DNA from: Metellina segmentata | Taxonomy: Eukaryota; Arthropoda; Arachnida; Araneae; Tetragnathidae | Length of the DNA stretch: 64,000 nucleotides | Direction of reading: 5' to 3' | Assembly (NCBI GenBank): GCA_947359465.1 | Contig: OX375873.1 | Location: forward strand, 38,288,437 to 38,352,436 | Part shown: one piece after another, positions 33,634 through 46,002 of the stretch | Numbering within the stretch: position 1 is the stretch's first letter | How the letters are laid out: each line of letters begins with the position of its first letter | Notes under the pieces: generated by a model | Told to the model about the DNA's origin: nothing | Databases searched by the model: none | Seen by the model: the letters and a program-made list of their open reading frames with translations, nothing else | Position numbers and translations under genes: made by a program

Positions 33634-35270
33634 GAGTGAGCGGTATGTTCTCAAAAGCCGAATATGCTACGGTGCAAACTTGAATCACAAAAGGCATAAA
33701 AACACATTTTTATAATTTATAATTTTACAGTGTGTCACACCTTTGTATGGAATGCAGCACTAATTTATTTACATGTAAATTGTTACTACATACTACATAT
33801 ATGCAGCTGCCCCATGGGACACGCATGTAAACTTTCGTGAAATGCTACATATTACCCGTACTAAGTTATCGTTTAAAGTTTCGATGACCCATACTGACCA
33901 ACTGCAGAACATTCCATTAATATCCTCTAGCGAATCCAGATGCTTTAGGACATACTTGTGTATATAAATACGATTTAATATTGTGTATCTTACTGTCCTT
34001 TAAAGTTCGTATTAGCTATTTTAAGTAAAGCAGTCTTTAATCATATATATTTATAACTTTTTATTAATAATATTAACTACTTTAAGGATTTAAAAATTAT
34101 CAAGTATATATACAATATCAAAAATTCATTTTTTCTTTAGCATGTTCCTCAGAAAAGGGCATAGTAAATTGTAAATCCTTACAAAATTTTTATAAAAATT
34201 TCCAATCGTAGAATTTCTATAGTATCCAAATAATGTTAAAATATTTTAAGAAGAAATTTATGAATCCTGTCGAGTAAAACTACTTTGGATTGAAAAAATT
34301 AAGAATAAGTTATCTACCACTCGTTAGGCGAATTTCCAGACAAATATATCCGGCCACACCCAAAATTGAATCGGTCAACTTACCTCTACTCTATGAATAA
34401 TTTACACTAATGGATGACATACCTGTATATTAAGACAAATTGGTTATTCATCTATTCACATTCTACTACTTCCCATATTCGTAAAATTAATCTTCAGTGG
34501 ATCAATACCATTGTTAAATCTCGCATAATATTTGAAAGTCTGTGAGTTTTAATAATGGCATAATTATCTGCTAGATATAGATGCGTCCATTTATACTAAA
34601 TACATGATATATGGCTTAATCTCTCGTTTTTAAGTATTTGTAGAATTAACACGGAACAAACTGTTGATTTCTGTACAGTTTTCGGAATTTTTTTATTTGC
34701 TCGAAGCCTTGATTACTGACAGATTTATTGATACTTGATTACTTCTTATTTATTGACCTTGCTCCAGAGCTAGAGTTGGCTATTTTATACGAGACTTAAG
34801 TGAAGTTCTTCTCCTTCCTTCTTACTTGTACTGTCTTGAAAAATTAATAAATGATGCCTTGAGTCATCTCTCCATTAACTAAGACCACTCAATTGGCAAT
34901 ACTAACCAAGTAGCTAAGGTTAGTTTCGAATTAAATTATAATTTAATCTACAAATTGAAATATAACGACGTAACTTTGCAATGGATTACCGCGCACTGCA
35001 GGGTCGATGCAACGTAATGACAGAAAAATGTACCGCATTGCTTCGTAAATCGGGATTAATTTCTTTGTCTTTTAAGTCATTCTCAAGAAGACTAAGCAAG
35101 ATGAAAACTAATTTTAGACACAGTTGTCTGAATAGATTCGATCGTATCAAATGATTGTATTCTGACACCTGGAACTGTACTAGAATGAGTCTCCGCCTCT
35201 TTTGTTTCCCACAGGAACCTAATGACTTTGTCTATTTTGCGATGATTTCTTGCCTCGTAGTCACATTTGC
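33634..35270. other. AT-rich non-coding stretch
   Basis: No supported gene, RNA or ordered repeat was seen. Overlapping short frames around 34986-35274 on the minus strand are shadows without domains. Confidence 0.45.
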
Positions 35271-35275
35271 ACACA

Positions 35276-35420
35276 AGTCAAGAATTGGTGATATAATTAC
35301 CAAGCTCATTTACACACACAAGTACCATCACGCAGACTCGGACAAATGCCTTGTTTGCTCAGTGGGAGCGGAAACATCGGAGCACATTTTATTTTCTCGC
35401 ACCGGAGACAACTTTTAGAG
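35276..35420 (+). pseudogene. Non-LTR retrotransposon C-terminal scrap
   Basis: The end of a plus-strand frame reads HADSDKCLVCSVGAETSEHI then LF. The pattern H-x-x-x-x-x-x-C-x-x-C-x(6)-E-T-x-E-H-x-L-F is the Cys/His segment found downstream of reverse transcriptase or RNase H in Jockey- and R1-type LINEs (wording CPxCxxxxETxEHxLFxC). The final Cys is replaced (SRTGD). Nothing upstream resembles reverse transcriptase, so this is an isolated fragment. Confidence 0.45.
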
Positions 35421-38400
35421 AAGACATTTGACAAGAATGAGCAATTAACCATCTATTGTTTCTATCCAATTCTTATTTTATGACCATTACAATTCACGTA
35501 TCGGAACTAGAAATTCCGAAATCACGATATTAAGTTGTATTGTTCTCATGCTAAATAATCCAAATTGATGTAAAACAATGTAAATATTTCATCTCTATCG
35601 CGTTATACAGAACTTCGTGGATTTTTTTAATGTCATTAACTTAAACAAAGCAGCCTTAAATCAATCACGTAAACGTACCCCCATTATACTCTCATTCAAC
35701 TAAATTATTAAGTTTTATGTATGATAGTGTCATATTGAAGTGTGTTCGTCCAACTGTTCACTAATAGCTAAAATGTACAAATTAAAGTGGTGAATTGAAG
35801 TGTGATAGAAATGTAAGAATACAATTAATTGCTCGTTATATATTAATTAGTTTGCTCGTTTCCTTTGTTTCGAATGGCAGAGAAAATACAAATATACCAA
35901 TGAAGTGTGTTGGAGCATGAAGTTCGAGCTCACGATTTATTTTTCAATTTATCTTCATTTTAGTATTTACATATTACGGTGCTACTTTCCCACGCAATTG
36001 TGGTTTTATCTTTAACCAGAATAGGAATTCTAATTTGGAAGAACAAATTGTTAGTTTTCAGAACAGAGGTGATCAGAACAGTTTTGTAGTAGTTTTGAGA
36101 ATAAGTTTTGAATTCTTGTGTGGCTTCTACATGTACTATTCAGAATACTGTTCATTTTATAATAAGTAGGAAACTGGGGTCCTTACGTAGAAACAACGGC
36201 GGATAGATGCACTGACCTTCTAATGAAATATATGGAGGTCATTGGTGTCAATATCTGTCACGTGGTTGTGGGAGAAAGTATAAAGCCGAAGGAGGAACAA
36301 ATTATTGATTGAGTAAAGCGATTGTCCAGCGTGATTAAACACACTAGTCTACGCTTCGGTAAGTCCACGTGACTAATCCTTCTGAGATGTTACGTCAGCG
36401 TATCCACCCATATGGTCTTTCGATTTCATTAAAACGTCGATACAAGATAGTGATTCTCTTATCAATTGTTGACTAGCCAGACTTATAAATTTACTACTTC
36501 TTAAAAACAATTCAATTCAACATGTTTTAAAGTTTTTAATTAATTGCTATTTCAGGACTGGAAGACTGACAGGCTGGAATCAATAAAGAACCTTATCTAC
36601 CTCGAAATCATTAAGATGGAAATGGTAATGCATCAGTGAATGAAACGTTATTTAAAACTAAGATGAAAGATAACCATAATATAACTCAATGCAAAGCTTC
36701 AATAACCAATTAGGTTTATTGACGCAAGGTTCTATGGAAAAGCTCAAACGCACGTTATAAAATTAAATTAAAATAGAGTTATAAAAATCATAATATCATA
36801 CAAACCAACTTTAAAAGGTGATAAAAATATAGTTGGGAAAAAAAGGTTTTATTCAAACATATCAAAAAGGTAAATATATAAAATAAAAACCTTGTCATGA
36901 GCCTTAAAAAACGAAATGTCGAGTTAAAAAGCTTTTATGAGAATGATGATTTAAAAATGATAAAGTGATGCAACAGACACATGAAAAGGTTTTCGTTTGA
37001 AGATATGACGCGTAAAAACATGTCGGTAACCGCTGAAAAGCAAATCACCATGGCAAAAAAATACTTTTGAAAGAGAATTGAATAAGATCTGTATCCCCAT
37101 CTTTGTACCGAAACGGCCTAGGCACCTGTTGGCATTTATAAATCGCGAACACTGTGACTTGCACATCAGTCATCAAAAAGTTAAAATTGCAAACATTTAT
37201 ACCTTAGGAAACAGATTTGAAATGTGTAGGGATGCATTAAACGTGTGAATGGTCGAATAAAAATAACTGTATTTTAGAGAGCAAAGAAGTCTGGATAAAG
37301 TACTGTAGATTAACAGACTATCATGATATCTGCATTACTACAACATGCATATTGATAGAAACACGTTTAGTTCCGAAGTTTAAATAATAAATGAATGAGG
37401 AATTAATGAAGCAGTCAACAGCTATTTGCAATTATGGTGGCTCATAATGAAACCACCATTTCTATTACATACTTAGAGTCGGGTACACTAATGTCTATGA
37501 CTATCGATTGTAATTACAGCTTTATTATGTCATTATAAAGCAGGGATTTCAGCAAAATAAGAGTTTAAAGCGGGTGTATAATTGAATAGGATCATTTCTT
37601 ATGTCTAGTACACCTTATGTAAATTCAAATGAGTTTGTTGACAAAATGTTGTATGGCGATGGTCTTTTGATTGCATTGATCCGTTTTGATGAAAGCGTGA
37701 AAATAATTAGACTATTTATGCAAAACAAATCAATAAAATTGAGTGTTTGTACAGTGAATACTTTCATGTTATTTCAAGTTATTTATCCGTTTTGAGTCGT
37801 CATTTTAATACAAAATCTGTGTTTCCATGTTTGACATATGTCTGTCTGTATATGTGTGTCCCGTACTAAATCTAAAAATCTGTGTACGTTTTCATGAAAC
37901 TTTGGTACTCTGAGTATTCACACTCACACTTAGTGAATGAACACATTTAAGTATGTATTTCTGTTTTATGTTTGATATTGTGTCTGTTTGTTCAAAGAGC
38001 ATATAAATGTATTAAATACAACTTCATAAATGTTACATAGTTTATGAAACATAAATTATCTATACTATTACAATGCAATACTTAAATTTCCTTTACTGGT
38101 GTTTGTAACGAAATTTACAGGTAAAACAGCTCATTACCGATACTAAAATCAACCTTATTTTGACAGTTAGAGAACCTGGGATTGAACACTGTGATTACTA
38201 AGATTGTTTTACCACTACCAGTTGAAACATTCGATGATTTATTCAAAAATTATTTTTATGGAATTTAAATTATATAATACCTTAAGTTGCAGTGTGTGTG
38301 TAACATAATAAAAACGTATTTGTTGAACACGTACGGTAATATTTTCCGATTTTTGAGTTGGGATTAGTTTGGCATGTTTTAACTTGTTTCTTTTTTTTAA

Positions 38401-39620
38401 TTCGAAGATATGGCAACTATGACAGATCACGAGATAAAAAAGAATCACGAATTAATATCTTCAGATAAATTTTCCCCCGCCTACTTTAGTTGTATTTCGT
38501 ATTGATTTCCATGGTTTTAAATTAAATTAACAATTTTTATTAAATTGTAATTCCTATACATCATACTTAAAAACAACCTCACAAAGAGATGGAAATAAAT
38601 CTGAATGCAGTTTAGAGAAAAGCAAATTTAAAATGGAACTTTGTAGATATTGAAATAATGTTAATGTTAAAACTTATATAATTACTAGTGTAGTGACAAA
38701 AGGTCAAGACTACCTAGTTTTACAGATTGTAGCTACATTTGAGTAACTTATACCCGTTAGAAGATTTTAAAAACCATTATTTTCTTAAAAACCGCTTTCA
38801 AATCGTTTGAAAAAATTTTAAAAAGGGTAATTGGTTATCTTTGCTTTGTATGTACTGAATGTATCAATTTTAAAACAAATTCTTTTGTAGCACGTGTCAC
38901 TAAATGAGTTTCTAAGGAAAAATGTATTCGCTCAGCTAAAAGATTAGTCATTAATATCTTATATTTCCCCTTCACTGTCATCTTTCCCTTAAGGATAGCA
39001 AAAATCGTAAATGTCGCATGCCCGGAGCAAAAGGATCACAAGTCAAAAATATTTCTAGGAAAACAATGAGTGCTGTAGTATTCGTCGTAGATTCGTCATT
39101 TTTTACAAGTTTAATTGCGGTAACAGATATTCCCTGTCTAATAAACATCTTCAGCAGTCTGCTTACAGAAAGCGATAAATGTGATAGAAAGTAACTTGAG
39201 CAGAAAAGAAAATTTGAGATTTAGAGGTGAAAAAACATCTATTACACTTTGAACAAGTGAATTAGATGCAAGCGAAGTGAACGACATTCAGAAGCTAATT
39301 GTGCTAAAATGACTTATGTGTGAACTTTGTATGATGCATGTAATTCGAAATTAAAATAAATACAAGAGTATATAAATGAAAACAAATCAAATTACATTTT
39401 AAATTAGTAGCTCTTTGCGTTTCGTTTGTTGGTATAAAATGTGCATATCAATGCTTATGACCTTTACGAATAGATTTAAATAAAGTAGGAAATATATGAG
39501 TAAATGTTAGTGATTAATTGATATTTGTTTAATCTAATAATTTGAAAAGTAATTCGGAAGCCTTCACCCCATCCTCTTCGTTTTTTGTAGTCTGTTTATT
39601 TTTCCCATGATTCAATTTTG
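35421..39620. other. Long AT-rich non-coding stretch
   Basis: No gene is supported over about 4.2 kb. The part at 36160-36400 is less AT-rich and has a TATAAAG at 36280-36286 flanked by an inverted CACGTG pair (36257-36265, 36365-36373). Frames at 36951-37166 (minus), 37601-37795 (plus) and 38239-38448 (minus) show no domain. Confidence 0.45.
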
Positions 39621-39802
39621 CTTGGAATGTTCTAGGTGGAATGTTCTGCAAGGAATATTCTAGGTGGAATGTTCTACATGGAATATTCTAGGTGGAATGT
39701 TCTACATGGAATATTCTAGGTTGAATGTTCTACATGGAATATTCTAGTTGGAATGTTCTACATGGAATATTCTAGGTGGAATGTTCTACATGGAATATTC
39801 TA
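39621..39802 (+). repeat. Thirteen perfect-phase 14-bp units, each with GAANNTTC
   Basis: The array has 13 consecutive 14-bp units without any indel. From the fourth unit, GGTGGAATGTTCTA and CATGGAATATTCTA alternate, giving a 28-bp dimer. Every unit keeps GAATGTTC or GAATATTC, i.e. an inverted pair of GAA triplets, while the flanking bases vary. GAANNTTC is the core of heat-shock-factor sites, although the 14-bp spacing differs from the usual head-to-tail packing. The array could also be a simple minisatellite. Confidence 0.97.
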
Positions 39803-41090
39803 GATGGATCACACAGAAATATGTATAAACGAGTAACAATAGTCAATTAGTAAACTTCAGAGCAGATTTTTATGCACGGGTCTGCTGGTAGTATATGTGC
39901 ATTAAACCTGATTCGTCCGAGGACTTGCATGAATTTTTTTGTACACTGTTTTGCTGCAACTGTCTTTTCCATTATTAAATTTGAAGGTTTTGTTATCTGT
40001 TCGAGAGGCTGGAAGACGAGTTTAATTCCATCTGTAGAAATATGTCCTTATGATAATATCCATAGCTGGTACCATTATCATTGTGGTGTATAATATCGTG
40101 CATAGGTAACCTTGCAATTTTGGATGAATCTATACCTCTGATCCGTCTAAAAGCTGCACTGTAATATTGCATGTTGGAAAATACCCTCGAGTTCTCAGCA
40201 AAAAGTCTAGCATCTCGCGGGAGCAGCATGCAACAGTACATTCTACATGCACAAGCATTTCTGTACAAAAAACATATCACTACGCATGAGTATTTCAGTC
40301 AATTTAGTGTCACAGGATTGATGTTGAACCAATGTGTCTCTTCCTAATAGATGCTAATAGATTTGATAATAGATTCCAAATAGATTTGATATTTACAAAT
40401 TACTCCCCCTTTTAATTCATTTAAGAATTTCAAGAACACTCTTATAAACGTGTGCAGGCGATCCCTGAATTAAAATTTAATGGCATGTTAGTAACTGTTA
40501 CTAGAGCATATTTAAACGTTATTGTGTCTGAGTGATGTATTTATTAAGCACACACAAACTATTATATTATTAGTAAACTAAGTTAAAAGCCTTTCATACG
40601 ACGGGTGCATAAGAAAATTTATTTATTTAGGTCGAACTTCATTTATATATTTTAAAAAAACCGGATGGTATGTGATCACTGGCTGTGCATAAATAATTTT
40701 TTTCCCACTATCTGTCAACTCTTGTTGATCATTGGTAATGTATTCTATAAACCTTTTTCCTCCACTATCCGCCAACTTGCCTTGTTTCCGTATGGTGAAT
40801 TTTGAGCAATATACTAGTAAAACAATATTCTTCCAAAACTTAATTTTGATCAACACTTGTAAAACAATGAGCTGCGTACGGCAATCGTTTTAATCTTAAT
40901 ATTATTTCCATGGCGATTTCGAATATAAAGATTTTTGGCATGCATCTCGTTTCGCTTATAACATCGCACAGCTTTTCAAAACAATTAGAAACTCCACCTA
41001 CTCATGACGTCACACAACAATCAAACTTTAATAGCCACAGAAACACAGCAGAATCTAGCTTTATATATAATAAGATGTATTTTAATCCCC
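39803..41090. other. Non-coding stretch
   Basis: Frames at 39872-40093 (plus), 39993-40280 (minus) and 40623-40856 (minus) have no domain. A 126-codon frame (40910-41290) starts here and runs into the 42-bp repeat cluster. It is rich in Asn, Gln and Ser and I consider it chance. Confidence 0.45.
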
Positions 41091-41345
41091 AAGTGGTTTC
41101 AACGACTGACTTCGTCCTTCAAGATTTGACCAATTTTGCTGACAACAAGATACTTCATCAACAAGATATTGTCGATTTTATGATCATGCCGATATCAAAA
41201 TCTGCTCAGTTTTTTATTAATGACGAAAGACGACGAGAACCTAATAAACAAGATATATTTGATTCAACAAGTACAGGTCAATTTTTCTAATGACGAGATA
41301 CCGCGTCGAGACTGCCGCCAGAAGGGTTAATTCCACAAGCGAAAC
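41091..41345 (+). repeat. Palindromic 42-bp minisatellite, cluster 2
   Basis: Starting with CCCCAAGTGGTTTCAACGAC, the segment continues with TTCGTCCTTCAAGATTTGAC and four loose units with CAAGATA and GACGA phrases. It ends with GACGAGATACCGCGTCGAGA. The leading phrase and the ending are shared with the clusters at 49.1-49.8 and 57.0 kb, so the minisatellite sits inside a longer dispersed repeat. Confidence 0.65.
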
Positions 41346-41465
41346 TGTGGCCATGATATGGAATGAAGAAAAAAATTAATCTGTAATGTGAGAGAATTGG
41401 AAACTAAGTATATAAGATAATTAATCTGCCATTTTTATAATTTTCACTTTTCTATAGTGTATTAA

Positions 41466-42197
41466 CCCCTTGACGCATTTTCCCGTGTCTGACACGGCGA
41501 AAGATACCGGCAAATTTACACATGCACTTGTCTCACCCGGGCGATCTTGTATATCGCGTTATTTTATTTCTAATGCCCGTCTGATATCCGTTCCAGTAAA
41601 AATAGATAGGCTAGATTATAATTAAACTTAATTACCATAGATGGCTCCACTATGCAGTATTTTTCTTGTGTAAACCACTTGGTGCATTTTGATGATTAGC
41701 TATAAGTTTGTTAGGAATTAATTGTAAAAAGAAGTTGTTTAGTGTGGAAAAGGAATTTTATCCATTTTATTGCGTTAATTATCAAAAAAGTAGACAGTTA
41801 ACCATAAATTAATTTTTACTAAGAGTTTTTGTAACTTGTTTAGAAAACGTTATCTGATAATGAGCGACTTACGATTTTGAATATGCCAATTTATCAGAAA
41901 GTTTCAGCGATGATATATCATACCAAACTGAATGTTTAGCCATTCTTATGCTTGTAAATATGACAATTTGATTTAATTTGATTTTAATATTTTGAAATTC
42001 AAAGGAACATGTGTAATCAAACATTCACACTTTTTGTTTGTCTCACAATTTTCTTTATAACTTTAACCCCCCCCCTCGCTCTCCAGTCACCCCCACTGCT
42101 GAAATTGCAAAAAATAACTTACACTATACCTATATATTCATTTTCTGACAAAACATTTTTTACCAGTTTTTCCGAAAAAAACTCGTGTTTTAAGGGG
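41466..42197. mobile_element. TTAA-flanked piggyBac-like non-autonomous element
   Basis: TTAA at 41462-41465 and 42198-42201 bracket a segment that begins CCCCTTGACGC and ends (reverse complement) CCCCTTAAAACAC. A perfect subterminal palindrome CCGTGTCTGACACGG lies at 41483-41497. TTAA target sites, CCC-type termini and subterminal palindromes are piggyBac hallmarks. The inverted match is short (about 6-7 bp), and no transposase is present, so the call is tentative. Confidence 0.5.
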
Positions 42198-42201
42198 TTA
42201 A

Positions 42202-45200
42202 TAAATGTGGAAGTTTTTCCAGCAAGTGTTCGTCTCCATATGTGCAACCGAAAAGCTCTTGTGCAATAATTTAATCCAATCGTACTGATCATATGATCAC
42301 CTGAAAATCGACCTAGAGTTTTCAGCTCCAGGTGAATTAGGGATAACTACTCTATCTCCCGAGATTAAATAGTGCAGCTGTGGAATAATGCAATATCCCG
42401 ACAGTACTTATCAGTAGTTTCCAACCGTCTTTATTATCTGAGTGGTACTCAACTCAACTCGATCATAGGATATCCACCCAAAAAGGGTTTTTGGTAAAAA
42501 AAAAAAAAGAATTTCCTCTCAATGATATAAGATGAACAGAGGTGGTCGCGAAATAATTTTAGTTTTATCCAAAAGCAAGCATTTTGAATAATTAAATGCA
42601 CATGCTGATTCATTTTGTAGGCAAGACTGTATGAAAGTGTCATTATTTTTAGGTGGAAAGAATCTAAATGTCTGATCATTACAAAATGTAAAAAACACGA
42701 GCTCTTCTAAACAGAATTCTAAGTGGACATTCTTTGGAGAGAAAACGATTTATCCTGATTTATGAATTCCCTGTGGCCGTTAAAAGCGCTAAATACTCCA
42801 ATACTGATTACCTACAGTGTTAAAAATTATTCGATTTCTAAAAACTCCTGTTTTTATACTGATTACTCGGGTTTAATACTCAAAGGGACGATTTCAAACT
42901 TGATTTATTTCATAAATTAAGTACTTTTTAACGCAATTCCAAATGAACCTTCATCGTGGGCTAAATTTTTCACTCCAACACGACTCCAAAATAAATTGAT
43001 TGAAGGAGTAATTGAACTATATCGTTCCCTAAAAAAGCAGCTCACGCCACAATTCGTTACAACTTTTGAATCGATGGTGCCAAAAAAAATACCCTTTCCC
43101 CAGTGTGATAAAAATAATCGATGTTGCCAACTTCAAATCCAAAATGCCCAGGTAATTTCCACTAATTAAAACTAATACTCCCATCAAATAAATCCCCGAA
43201 CTCAGCTTTCCGCCCGATACTGATTACATCGGATTTAGCGTAACACAAGGCGACTGGCATAATGGTGGATGTTACGGAATACCTCTTTCACCGCAGCAAT
43301 GCCAGATCCCCAACGGAATTTTTAAACTAAATTTCCCTACTCAGAGGGAAAAAATCCCCCTTCCGCGTACTCGGCCATCATTACTCAAAATGACGTGGTA
43401 AACGCAGTTTCATTTAAAGCGTTTGAAAACCGCCCAGTGAGCTGAAAATAATAATAATATATCTGATAAGCGCAGCTGCAGTGAACATCTAAATTCATAG
43501 CTGCTTCTAATTCTTTCCAGTGCAGTATCCCTCCTTTCAAGTTTATTATTTGTTGCCGTTGTGTTATTTTTTACTTTCTGTTTTATAGTATGGTTTTCAT
43601 TATTATTTTTACTGGATGTGCTGCCGGAAGCCAGAGCTTCCCGTAACGCTTTCAGTAAATTATGGTTCATGCTCGGCGCTCATAAAATAACTTTCGCTGT
43701 CAAATCTAAAAATGAATTATGCTGTGAGACGTCATTTTAGATTCCGCCAGTTTGAAAGGTTAGTTTCAAGGACTGTGTTTTTGCTGCTCTCTTCGTGAAA
43801 TAATAGGGTGTTGCTTGGCTGTAAAGTAGCAGGGGTCTTTGTGAGTATGGTTTTTTACTGTTGCGCGGTGCTGTTAGAAATAGGAAACGAGGCCTCGTTC
43901 CGCGCTGTCTTGTGTCTTCATCCGGATAAGATCGCCACTATATCAGGTGATTTCGTTCACTGATAGGGCAGAAGGGATTGTTTACATGGACTTGCTTTGT
44001 GAGTTGAGTTTCTTTCAACCTTTTTCTGTTTGCAGTGGGACCAATGTGGATGAATTATTGTGAACCGAGGTCGTATATTTATCGTGATAGATATATATGT
44101 ATTTCGCTATATATATATATTTATATTTCATATTTTTATCACCATTTTGAACGGATCCTACAAAAAAAAATGGTTCAAGCTGTGTCCTCAATTTCGAATA
44201 CAGATAGGCAGATTCGATATCTGCCCCTAAGTATTTTACCATGCAATGTGGCTGGTTCTTTTTTAATAGCTCAAAGACCATAATGGTGTCGTCGAATGTG
44301 AAAACAGTACGAATCGTACACAAGGAGAAGACTGCCATCAGCTAAGATAATTAAGTTCTTATTATTCCTCGAACATTAAGAATACATACAGTATTTAAAT
44401 CATCACATTAACTTCATTTCACAAATACATAAAAGCGTGTATATCACATTCCAGCGCGGTGAACAAACCTCATCCCCGCTGCTTCTCTTTTTCTCCCTCT
44501 AATCGTCGTCTCTAACGTCCTCTGCAGCAGTTTAAAAATTACCCAAAAGTCAACAACCAATCAGAGTTCATCTGGACGAGAACCACCTGTTCTTCTCAAG
44601 TACTTCTAAAGCGCGTGGCGAAAAAACAGCTGCTGCAGCAAAGATTAAAAAAAATCATAAAATATTCGGCATTTCAATGACACCATGGTGTAGACACCTG
44701 TCCTGCAGGTGACCCTTCCTAAAGGTCAAGCACAACGGAGTTTCTGACGATGTCACAACCATATTTTGCCAATCTGAGCCAAACACAAGACAACCTCAAG
44801 TAAGAAATGTCGAAAACGAAAACAGGAGGGATCTGGGTATAGAGCAGTGGAATGAAATTAGAAAAAGATTGTTTAGGTGCCCCGGGAACTTGCCCCTCCC
44901 CCTGTTTACTAGAGAGTAAACCCCATTGAAAAATATCACAGGAGTACCTCGGGTTACTGATGCTCGTACACGCCTAAAGGGGTGCCTCTGAGGGCCTATG
45001 TGAAATAAGAAACAGAATACACAGTATCTAGGACTTTTTGAACTTAGTTTTCTTTCAAACTAAATACCTTGCAACCTCGCACACTTCTCTCATAGTCTCT
45101 TTCACTTTCCAAAGCACTCTGTTAAAACCGCTGTAGGAATGACCAGTAGCTCCCTCTCGCCCTGGTCTCATCAATCACTTTCAATGTCTGAAATATTTCA

Positions 45201-45999
45201 GAGAGGATTTCAACTTTGGGAAAAGCCTGAAGTCGCAGGGCATCAAATCTGGTCTGTGGAGGGCTGAGCCATCTGTGTGGCTTGTGTTTGGCCGGAAAAT
45301 ATTGCTCGAGATGTGATGAATAAGCCTTGCGCGCTGTCGTTATGAACCTACACAATCACTAATTGACCATTATCATCTGAATACTGAATAGTTTCAGACG
45401 GACGACTTAACAAGTTTAACACTAAACGTGTTGCAAACTCACTTCTGTATTCCCTCGGTCATTGCGAATGCAACGTTCCGCACAGAATATACACTCACTC
45501 AAAGCTGTCTAGCGCCATACAGACTTCTCCAATCATTTTCTGAGTTTGTAAACATGTGGATCAATTTACTCTCATTGGTAGATCAAATACACCCGTTTTG
45601 ATCTGACAAAGTATTGACAGGTTAGCCAATTGGTGCCAAAGGAATATATTTGATCATGAGAGTGAGCACCAATCCTCTAATGATGCAGGGTGTTCTTCTA
45701 ACATTCTCTAATGGTCGACAAGGTGTTATATTAATATTTATATCCATGTATTTTCTAATGACTAAAAAGATGTCATATTCATGGTTCTATTCATGCATCT
45801 TCAAATGACTCAAAAGGTGTTATTCATATTTGAAGAATGATATATAATTTATTTATTCTGAAGAGATCATTCTAGATACGAGAGTCCTATGTGTGATTGT
45901 TTGATCGAACTGGATTTGAGGTACTTGCGAAAGGCATTTTATGCATGAAATAGTGTTCATAATATGAAAAGTAAAAATCTGAATCTAGACATCTATAAG
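42202..45999. other. Non-coding stretch, in part less AT-rich
   Basis: The 42700-44750 part is less AT-rich than the surroundings but has no supported coding frame (minus frame 43410-43670 is Asn/Lys/Ser-rich; minus frame 45122-45355 has no domain). It contains three ACTGATTAC motifs (42803, 42858, 43219), a group of E boxes (44584-44711), and a CACCATGGTG palindrome (44681-44690). This could be regulatory or 5' flanking DNA of a gene outside the window, but no transcript evidence is in the sequence. Confidence 0.35.
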
Positions 46000-46002
46000 T
46001 AA

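Noticed and set aside
40910..41290. A 126-codon open frame on the plus strand, one of the longest in the window.
   Set aside because: Its second half is the 42-bp minisatellite read in frame, the composition is Asn/Gln/Ser-rich, and no domain is visible.
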